Shown here: one piece after another, positions 42,112 through 48,790 of the stretch
How positions within the stretch are numbered: the stretch's first letter is position 1
Layout: each line of letters opens with the position of its first letter
Assembly (NCBI GenBank): GCA_963851095.1
Contig: CAWKOX010000033.1
Span: 186,001 to 250,000 of the forward strand
Direction: 5' to 3'
DNA from: Oleispira sp963851095
Lineage (GTDB): Bacteria > Pseudomonadota > Gammaproteobacteria > Pseudomonadales > Oceanobacteraceae
Length of the DNA: 64,000 bases
Program-made: the position numbers and the translations under genes
The notes under the pieces: generated by a model
Told to the model about the DNA's origin: nothing
Database searches by the model: none
What the model saw: only the letters and a program-made list of their open reading frames with translations

Positions 42112-43046
42112 TGGCTAAAGAATTGAATTTTGACTTCATGAAGCTACGTAATATAGCCATGGTATTTTCTGCAATATTGTTAATTGTTTCTATTACTGCA
42201 TTAGTTACGCGCGGTTTGAACTTAGGTTTAGATTTTACCGGGGGAACTTTGCTTGAGGTTTCTTATCAGCAGCCAGCGGATATTGAAAAAATTCGCGGGC
42301 AGTTAGATGAATCCGGTTTCCTCGGTTCTACGGTGCAGCATTTTGGCAGCGAGACCGATGTTCTAATTCGTATGGCAGAAGCGTATCGCGATACTTTAGG
42401 TGCTGAAGTACTTGAAACATTACGTGCAGGCAGTATTGAAGATGGAAATGCCTTCAATGATGTTGAACTGCGTCGAAGTGAATTTGTGGGCAGTCAAGTG
42501 GGTGAAGAGCTACGTGACCAGGGCGGTTTAGCATTGCTAATGGCTTTGTTCGTAGTGATGCTTTATGTGAGCTTCCGCTTTCAGTTCAAGTTCTCGGTAG
42601 GGGCTGTTTTCGCATTGTTCCATGATGTTGTCATTATCTTAGGCTTCTTTGCTTTGTTTCAGTGGGATTTTGATTTAACCGTATTTGCAGCGTTGCTTGC
42701 CGTAATTGGTTATTCGTTGAATGATACGATTGTTGTTGCGGATCGAATTCGTGAAAACTTCCGTATGGTTCGTAAGGGCGATACGATCGAAATTATTAAT
42801 ATTTCATTGAACCAGACCCTTGGTCGCACCATCATGACATCGGTAACAACCGCATTGGTATTGCTGGCATTAATGTTTTGGGGTGGCGAGCTTATTCATA
42901 ACTTCGCGCTAGGCTTGTTCATTGGTGTGATTGTTGGTACGTATTCTTCGATTTATGTTGCAGCGAATATTCTGTTATTAATGAATATTTCACGTGAAGA
43001 TCTTATTCCGGCGGAACTCGAAGAAGAAGTTGATGATATGCCTTAA
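42111..43046 (+). CDS. secF: Protein translocase subunit SecF
   Basis: SecF is the partner of SecD. The 311-residue protein has the N-terminal motif LGLDFTGGTLLEVSY and the membrane helix AVIGYSLNDTIVVADRIREN, both diagnostic. ATG 42111 shares one base with the secD stop (TAATG), with GAGGAGG just upstream inside secD. A strong bidirectional terminator follows. Confidence 0.96.
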   Translation: MAKELNFDFMKLRNIAMVFSAILLIVSITALVTRGLNLGLDFTGGTLLEVSYQQPADIEKIRGQLDESGFLGSTVQHFGSETDVLIRMAEAYRDTLGAEVLETLRAGSIEDGNAFNDVELRRSEFVGSQVGEELRDQGGLALLMALFVVMLYVSFRFQFKFSVGAVFALFHDVVIILGFFALFQWDFDLTVFAALLAVIGYSLNDTIVVADRIRENFRMVRKGDTIEIINISLNQTLGRTIMTSVTTALVLLALMFWGGELIHNFALGLFIGVIVGTYSSIYVAANILLLMNISREDLIPAELEEEVDDMP

Positions 43047-43083
43047 TGGCCAATTAACGGATTGTTTAGTTAGTTAAAAGCAA

Positions 43084-43119
43084 AAAAACTCTGGTTAGCG
43101 TTCGTTAACCAGAGTTTTT
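43084..43119. terminator. Bidirectional terminator after secF
   Basis: AAAAACTCTGGTTA (43084-43097) pairs perfectly with TAACCAGAGTTTTT (43106-43119). It serves secF and may serve the convergent MshEN-domain gene. Confidence 0.88.
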
Positions 43120-43166
43120 GCGTTTTGTACTTGATGTTCTAGTAATAAAAACCTGGTCCGTAAGGA

Positions 43167-43880
43167 CTATGAGTCATGCATTCTAATGGTGACATTCACA
43201 TTAGATAAGTCGATATCTTTAATATAAACATCTCCCATGCTATGTCCTTCACCACCTTTCACTCGTACATTTCTAAACGCTATCTGGCCAATATGAGTTG
43301 GAAGAGCAACGGCAATACTGCCATCAGCATTGGCGGTGGTTCTTTCACCTTCGCCATAGGTAACATTCGACATTTCAACGTCGGCATCTAATAAGTTAGT
43401 TGCGGGCATCAATAGATTACTCAATGTTTCTATCGTGCTTTCACCATTATCACTGGTATCTACCACATTATTCATAATGTCTTGAATATTAGGTACATTA
43501 GAATTGACCCCTTGTGCGGTTATATTTCCCATCGCTGCATCGCTCATGGGTGTTAAACCTGAGGCTTTCTTTTCAATAACCTGCTCTGTACTAATTGATT
43601 CACGTTCAATATTGGCTGATGCCATAAACGGTTGAATAGGGCCTAATAGTAAGGCGGTGAAAGCAGCAGCATAGCGGTAGCGAGATTGTTTTTTTAACGC
43701 TCGATTTAGTTGTCGTTCGGTAATCCAGCCTTGATCAATTAAGACTTCACCGAGTCGCATGTCGGTTTTGCCTTGAATCTGCAAGGCCTGATCTAGTTGG
43801 GCTCTTGTAATAAAACCTTTATTGATAAGCAGAAGACCTAATCGAGACTTCTGCTGAATCTCTTGCTTTCTTTGCATCAT
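43167..43880 (-). CDS. MshEN-domain protein with secreted-type C-terminal domain
   Basis: The 237-residue protein has two N-terminal units, SRLGLLLINKGFITRAQLD (12-30) and MRLGEVLIDQGWITERQLN (41-59), that match the LG-LL-G-IT-QL pattern of MshEN/GspE N-terminal domains, known in MshE to bind cyclic di-GMP. A hydrophobic segment (about 69-89) follows, then a polar domain with GLTPMSDAAMGNITAQG, recalling FilA-like pilus or surface proteins, and a beta-rich end (HIGQIAFRNVRVKGGEG). ATG 43880 has AGGG 8 bases upstream. The combination without an ATPase domain is unusual. Confidence 0.7.
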   Translation of the reverse strand: MMQRKQEIQQKSRLGLLLINKGFITRAQLDQALQIQGKTDMRLGEVLIDQGWITERQLNRALKKQSRYRYAAAFTALLLGPIQPFMASANIERESISTEQVIEKKASGLTPMSDAAMGNITAQGVNSNVPNIQDIMNNVVDTSDNGESTIETLSNLLMPATNLLDADVEMSNVTYGEGERTTANADGSIAVALPTHIGQIAFRNVRVKGGEGHSMGDVYIKDIDLSNVNVTIRMHDS

Positions 43881-44321
43881 GAATTGGCCCTGTATTCTAT
43901 TATTTATTATTAGTAGACCCTCAATCATATAGGGACTTACTAATGCTGCCTGTGTCTTATCTGTTAAACAACAACAAGGTTCTGACAGTATTTATGAAGT
44001 CGCATAAATACTCTTTAAGTCTTTGAAATATATAGATAAAACGCTTATGAAACGGTTTGTTACCAAACACTTTTTATTGTGTAAGGATGATACTTATCAG
44101 TATAGACAGGATTAAAAGGTTGGATGTTGAAAGTTCAGAATTTGTACAAAAAATTACTAATATTGACGCATTTTAAGGAAAGTTGGATAAATTAAGCCGC
44201 AATTGATCTACAGCTATGCCCTAAGTGCTTTAATTCCCCTATAATCGATCTTTATAAATAAACAGTTCTAGTATCGTTATATGCCTCATTGTTATTGAGG
44301 ATTTTTGGAGAGTAATGACTC
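43881..44321. other. Gene-free region between the MshEN gene and trxB
   Basis: About 440 bases without a supported gene. A perfect inverted repeat, AGTATTTATG (43987-43996) and CATAAATACT (44003-44012) with a 6-base loop, lies in the middle of the left half. A small CCTCA/TGAGG hairpin sits just before the trxB ribosome binding site (around 44284-44300). Promoters of both divergent genes must be here. Confidence 0.5.
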
Positions 44322-45278
44322 ATGAGTACGCCAAGACACATTAAATTATTAATTTTAGGTTCAGGCCCTGCGGGCTATACCGCAGCAGTTTATGCCGCAC
44401 GAGCAAACTTAAACCCGGTGATGATTACGGGTATGCAGATGGGTGGACAATTAACAACGACGACTGAAGTTGATAACTGGCCGGGTGATGTTGAAGGTCT
44501 ACAAGGCCCTGCATTGATGGAGCGTATGAAAGCCCACGCTGAGCGTTTTGATACTGAGATTGTCTTTGATCATATTGATGAAGTTGATTTAAAGCAGCGT
44601 CCTTTTTATCTTAAAGGCAGCTCGGGTGAGTATACCTGTGACAGCTTGATTATTTGTACTGGCGCGAGTGCAAAATACCTTGGCCTAGAAAGCGAAGAAG
44701 CGTTTAAAGGCAAGGGTGTTTCTGCTTGTGCTACCTGCGATGGTTTCTTTTATCGTAAAAAGAAAGTAGCGGTTATTGGGGGTGGTAATACGGCTGTTGA
44801 AGAAGCGTTATATTTAGCCAATATCGCTGAAGAAGTGGTTGTCGTTCACCGTCGAGATAAATTCAGTTCAGAAAAAATCTTACAAGATAAGATTCGTGAT
44901 CGTGCTGAAAACGGTAACGTAACTATTAAGTGGAACAGTGAGCTGGATGAAGTATTGGGTGACAATATGGGTGTTACCGGTATGCGCATTAAAAATCGTG
45001 AAACTGGCGAGACTGAAGATATTGGCTTAGAGGGTGTTTTTGTTGCAATCGGCCATTCGCCGAATACCCAAATCTTTGATGGCCAGCTGGATATGAACGG
45101 TGGTTACATCAAGGTTCAGAGTGGTTTAGAAGGTAATGCGACTCAAACCAGTATTGAAGGTATCTTCGCCGCAGGTGATGTGATGGATCATACTTATCGT
45201 CAGGCTATTACCTCAGCAGGTACTGGTTGCATGGCTGCACTCGATGCTGAACGGTATTTAGATGACCTAGAAGGTTAG
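44322..45278 (+). CDS. trxB: Thioredoxin reductase
   Basis: TrxB is a homodimeric FAD enzyme that reduces thioredoxin with NADPH. The 318-residue protein has the FAD motif ILGSGPAGYTAAVYAARA, the redox pair C136-ATC-C139 (CATCDGFFY), the NADPH motif GGGNTAVEEALYL, and the C-terminal FAD motif GIFAAGDVMD. It is monocistronic, ended by the bidirectional terminator that follows. Confidence 0.96.
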   Translation: MSTPRHIKLLILGSGPAGYTAAVYAARANLNPVMITGMQMGGQLTTTTEVDNWPGDVEGLQGPALMERMKAHAERFDTEIVFDHIDEVDLKQRPFYLKGSSGEYTCDSLIICTGASAKYLGLESEEAFKGKGVSACATCDGFFYRKKKVAVIGGGNTAVEEALYLANIAEEVVVVHRRDKFSSEKILQDKIRDRAENGNVTIKWNSELDEVLGDNMGVTGMRIKNRETGETEDIGLEGVFVAIGHSPNTQIFDGQLDMNGGYIKVQSGLEGNATQTSIEGIFAAGDVMDHTYRQAITSAGTGCMAALDAERYLDDLEG

Positions 45279-45290
45279 GATGCATCTAAT

Positions 45291-45317
45291 AAAAAAAGCG
45301 CTTTAAGCGCTTTTTTT
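45291..45317. terminator. Bidirectional terminator at the trxB-patatin junction
   Basis: AAAAAAAGCGC (45291-45301) pairs with GCGCTTTTTTT (45307-45317). The stop codon of the patatin gene lies in the loop, so the element overlaps that gene. Confidence 0.9.
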
Positions 45318-46487
45318 ATTTTCAATAGCGTCTGCCGAAGTCTTGCCTAAAAAGAAACGTTCGATCTCATCTCTTCGTGCCATGCCATCTTTGTAGCCTA
45401 ATGCAATTAGGTCTTTACAGAACCCACTTGAAAACAGTAAATAACTTAAAATTCCCGAGCCATTGCGGCTGGTATTGCCACTTCCCCCTAAGGCTAGACG
45501 AATTACACGCGGTAGTTCATCGACATGACGTCCTGCTATTTCGTCCATTGAAGAGCTGGGGTTAATCTCTAGCAGTTCAATCGGTTTGAGTTCCATACCA
45601 TGTTTTTTTCGAACGTCTTCCGGAATTTTATCGACGGTGCGATTAATGCGTTGCAATCGCTCTACGTCGGTTTCCATACTGTCGAGGAAGGCTGCGTTCA
45701 ACATATGTCCCATAACGGAAGCTGGTGTCGGGTAGGCGGTCGCTTCAACTTTTTCTTTGCGTTTATGTGCTTCGCCACTGACCCCAATGACTAATATCTT
45801 TTCAGCGCCTAAATGCAGGGCAGGGCTTATCGGGGCGAGCTGACGTACTGCACCATCCGCATAATATTCTTGATTGATTTTTACTGAAGGAAAGATCATA
45901 GGGATAGCCGAAGACGCCATTAAATGATCGATACCAATGCGTGATCGATAGCCAATTCGACGATGGCGCTGCCAATTTACAATGCTGTAGTGGCCTTGAA
46001 AGAAACTCACGGATTCGCCGCTGTCTAGGCCCGAGCCCGTGACGCACATGGCGTGCAATGCCCCGCTATCAATGGCTTTTTGAATGTTGTCGAACTTAAT
46101 AACTTCGCTAAGCAGGTCGCGCAAAGGTGCATTATCTAATAATGAAACGCGGTCGTGTTTGTACTTACGGCCGATTAAGGTGGTGCGAGTTAGGCGAGAA
46201 AGAGTTTTTACTACTCCTTTAAAGTCAGTACGGTAGATAAGATTAGGCTTGAAGTTTGTCCAAATTCTTTCGAGGTGGCGAATACCAATATGATGGTGCT
46301 CAGCATAACTGGCCAAGGCAACACCGTTAATAGCCCCTGCTGATGTGCCAGCAATGATGTCGTAAGGATTTCCCAGGGTCTTGGGCAATATTTTATTAAT
46401 CGCCTTTAACACACCTACTTGATAGGCCGCTCGTGCGCCACCACCCGATAGGATTAAGCCGATTTTTTTATGGTCAGTGCCAATCAT
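45303..46487 (-). CDS. Patatin-like phospholipase family protein
   Basis: The 394-residue protein has the patatin fold: oxyanion loop LILSGGGARAAYQVGVL (11-27), nucleophile S49 in AGTSAG, and the catalytic aspartate in EYYADGAVRQ (about 210). It should be a cytoplasmic or peripheral lipid acyl hydrolase. A C-terminal region of about 170 residues beyond the catalytic core is less conserved. It is divergent from ribE and convergent with trxB. Confidence 0.9.
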   Translation of the reverse strand: MIGTDHKKIGLILSGGGARAAYQVGVLKAINKILPKTLGNPYDIIAGTSAGAINGVALASYAEHHHIGIRHLERIWTNFKPNLIYRTDFKGVVKTLSRLTRTTLIGRKYKHDRVSLLDNAPLRDLLSEVIKFDNIQKAIDSGALHAMCVTGSGLDSGESVSFFQGHYSIVNWQRHRRIGYRSRIGIDHLMASSAIPMIFPSVKINQEYYADGAVRQLAPISPALHLGAEKILVIGVSGEAHKRKEKVEATAYPTPASVMGHMLNAAFLDSMETDVERLQRINRTVDKIPEDVRKKHGMELKPIELLEINPSSSMDEIAGRHVDELPRVIRLALGGSGNTSRNGSGILSYLLFSSGFCKDLIALGYKDGMARRDEIERFFLGKTSADAIENKKSA

Positions 46488-46573
46488 GTGAGAACTTTTC
46501 TTAGAATATGTTATTAGCTTTCAGTATAGAGCATAATATGGATCCTTGAGAATGACTGATAAAAGGTTTCAAC

Positions 46574-47230
46574 ATGTTCAGCGGTATCGTGCAGACTAAA
46601 TTAGCTATAAAAGAAATTATCAAACAGGCCGACTTTGCTAGCCTGGTTTATGATTTTTCCGCCCAATTTGCCGCCGGTTTACAGCTAGGCGCATCGGTTG
46701 CTCAAAACGGCGTATGCTTGACTGTTCGCACCATGACACCCAATGAAGACGGCAGTATTCGTGTTAGTTTTGATGCGATCGCACAAACGTTAAAGCTGAC
46801 TAACTTGGCAGATCTTAAAAGCGGTGATGAAGTGAACATTGAACGAGCCGCGCGCTTTGGCGATGAAATCGGCGGGCATGTGGTTTCTGGGCATGTCTTT
46901 GGTTGTATTCGAGTATTATCCGTTGAGCAAGACGCACTTAATATGCGATTGGTCTTCGAAAGACCGGCTGAATTAAGACCTTATCTTTTGAACAAAGGGT
47001 TTGTTGCGCTAAATGGCTGTAGTTTGACGATTGCTGAAGTGACTCAAGATACGTTTACTGTTTGTTTGATTCCAGAAACTCGTGACGTCACGGTGTTTGG
47101 CACGATTGAAGTGGGTGCCAAGGTCAATTTAGAAATAGACCCTAGCACTCAAGCAACGGTAGATACCATTAAAGAACTGATGGCATCAGGTCAATTGGCT
47201 GAACTTATAGCGACTGTAAAAAACGCATAA
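46574..47230 (+). CDS. ribE: Riboflavin synthase (alpha subunit)
   Basis: This enzyme dismutates two 6,7-dimethyl-8-ribityllumazines to riboflavin. The 218-residue protein has two lumazine-binding repeats: MFSGIVQTKLAI with NGVCLTVRTM, and HVVSGHVFGCIRV with NGCSLTIAEV. The segments ERAARFGDEIGGH and CLIPETRDVT are conserved. It stands outside a rib operon; the last 26 bases overlap the end of a convergent glutaredoxin-like gene. No FMN riboswitch is apparent in the 86-base upstream gap. Confidence 0.93.
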   Translation: MFSGIVQTKLAIKEIIKQADFASLVYDFSAQFAAGLQLGASVAQNGVCLTVRTMTPNEDGSIRVSFDAIAQTLKLTNLADLKSGDEVNIERAARFGDEIGGHVVSGHVFGCIRVLSVEQDALNMRLVFERPAELRPYLLNKGFVALNGCSLTIAEVTQDTFTVCLIPETRDVTVFGTIEVGAKVNLEIDPSTQATVDTIKELMASGQLAELIATVKNA

Positions 47231-47474
47231 TATCCATAGATTCAAACATCCACTTGCTTTCGCTGCCTGTTTCAATGCGCAAGCAAGGTACGGTAGAGCG
47301 TCCAGTTGCTTTCTGTAGGGCGTTTCTATGCTGTGGGTCAGACATTGTATTGCATAGCTTTACCTCAACCTTGAGCCCTTTAAGTGAGCGTAATACGCGT
47401 GCACAAAATGGGCATGAATCGTAATAATAAAGTGAATACTGGGTACCCGCTGCTGAAGATTGAGTGTTACTCAT
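47205..47474 (-). CDS. Glutaredoxin-family protein
   Basis: The 89-residue protein has the thioredoxin-fold start YSLYYYDSCPFCARVLRSLK with a CPFC active site, and the cis-proline segment GRSTVPCLRI, where a cysteine follows the proline. It fits monothiol/dithiol glutaredoxins or the glutathione S-transferase N-terminal domain. Length suggests a free-standing glutaredoxin. It overlaps ribE tail to tail by 26 bases. Confidence 0.88.
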   Translation of the reverse strand: MSNTQSSAAGTQYSLYYYDSCPFCARVLRSLKGLKVEVKLCNTMSDPQHRNALQKATGRSTVPCLRIETGSESKWMFESMDIMRFLQSL

Positions 47475-47521
47475 AATGCTGTATTCCCTGAAGAACTTAA
47501 ATTAAATGGCTAGGCCAATAG

Positions 47522-48277
47522 ATGGATTATACCCAACATTTACTGTTATTTGTTATTGCTGTTATCGCCAATTGGTTTTCTGCCTTGGCGGGGGGTGGCG
47601 CAGGGCTGATTCAGTTGCCTATTTTGATCTTTATGGGGTTGCCGTTTTCGTTGGCATTGGCGACTCATAAAGTTGCTACGGTGGCGCTGGGGCTCGGGGC
47701 AACGATAAGGCATGTCAAAGAAAAGCACAGCTCTATTCGATTATTAATGCTGATGTTAGCGGCAGGTATCCCTGGGGTTATTCTAGGTGCTTATATTATT
47801 ATTGATGTTGATGATCGCTGGGCGGAAATCATTCTGGGAGCCTTAACTTTAAGTCTCGCACTGTATTCAATAATGAAACCGGAGCTGGGGGTTGAAAGCA
47901 AGCCGCTGCATCGGGACGTGGTGGGCATTCTAATCGGTGCTATGGGGTTATTTGTAATTGGCTTTGCTAATGGCGCCTTGTCTGCGGGTAGCGGTTTATT
48001 TGTGACATTATGGCTAGTCTATTGGTTTGGTTTAGATTATCGCTTAGCGGTTGCTCATACTTTAATCGCGGTCGGATTAGGCTGGAACGCGTCAGGGGCG
48101 ATCACCATGACATTGCTTGCGGAAGTTAAGTGGGATTGGTTGCCGGCCTTGTTACTAGGCTCTTTAGTCGGCGGCTATTTAGGTGCCCACAGTTCGATTA
48201 AAGCAGGCAGTATTTGGATTAAACGCTGTTATGAACTCGTCACTTTCGTTGTGGGTATAAAATTATTACTGGGCTAG
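47522..48277 (+). CDS. TSUP family permease (TauE/SafE-like)
   Basis: The 251-residue membrane protein has about eight hydrophobic segments in two halves. The first carries NWFSALAGGGAGLIQLPIL and the second FANGALSAGSGLFVTLWL, the Gly-rich repeats of the TauE/SafE (TSUP) family. Family members export sulfite, sulfoacetate or similar organosulfur anions, but many substrates are unknown. An AGG ribosome binding site lies 8 bases before ATG 47522. Confidence 0.9.
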   Translation: MDYTQHLLLFVIAVIANWFSALAGGGAGLIQLPILIFMGLPFSLALATHKVATVALGLGATIRHVKEKHSSIRLLMLMLAAGIPGVILGAYIIIDVDDRWAEIILGALTLSLALYSIMKPELGVESKPLHRDVVGILIGAMGLFVIGFANGALSAGSGLFVTLWLVYWFGLDYRLAVAHTLIAVGLGWNASGAITMTLLAEVKWDWLPALLLGSLVGGYLGAHSSIKAGSIWIKRCYELVTFVVGIKLLLG

Positions 48278-48315
48278 TTTAAAAGGCTGTTCGACTGGCT
48301 GAAAGGGGTGCTCGA

Positions 48316-48756
48316 TTAGTCGTGTGCTAGCCAGTCTTGCAGGATTTCTCGAATGTCGTCAAGCTGATAAGGCTTACTTAAATAGTCGTTCATGCCCGCC
48401 GCTAAGCAGCTTTCTTTATCGCTGGTTAATGCATTGGCGGTGACGGCAATGATGGGTGTATTGGCATAGCTCTCTTTGGAATTACGAATACATTTTGTCG
48501 CCTCAAAGCCATCCATAACCGGCATCTGGCAGTCCATCAAAATTAAATCAAATACTTCGCCGTTAGCGTGAGCCTGTTCCAGTATCGTCAATGCTTTACC
48601 GCCATGATCTGCGGTTTGACTTTCAATATCTAATCGCTTCAACATTGTTTTAAGCACAACCTGATTAATATGGTTATCTTCAACGATGAGAACTTTAGGT
48701 GACTCGCTAGTTTGGGACTGATTAATTTGATTGATCTTACTATTACCTACTTTAAA
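48316..48756 (-). pseudogene. Receiver domain fragment of a hybrid histidine kinase, without a usable start
   Basis: The receiver (phosphoacceptor in LILMDCQMPVMDG, then T in AVTAN and K in LSKPY) reads in one frame from about 48696: KVLIVEDNHINQVV followed by LKTMLKRL. Above that, the same frame continues through a Ser/Gln/Asn linker to a TAA at 48757-48759 without any ATG, GTG or TTG before GTG 48657, which lies inside the domain after the acidic pocket. Starting there would delete the ED residues needed for phosphorylation. Linker plus C-terminal receiver is the typical end of a hybrid kinase, so this looks like a decayed remnant. An unusual start codon remains possible. Confidence 0.7.
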
Positions 48757-48790
48757 TTAGTCGGTGACATCATACCGTGAAATGTCATGC

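Noticed and set aside
46488..46573. FMN riboswitch before ribE
   Set aside because: The gap is only 86 bases and shows none of the paired elements of the RFN motif.
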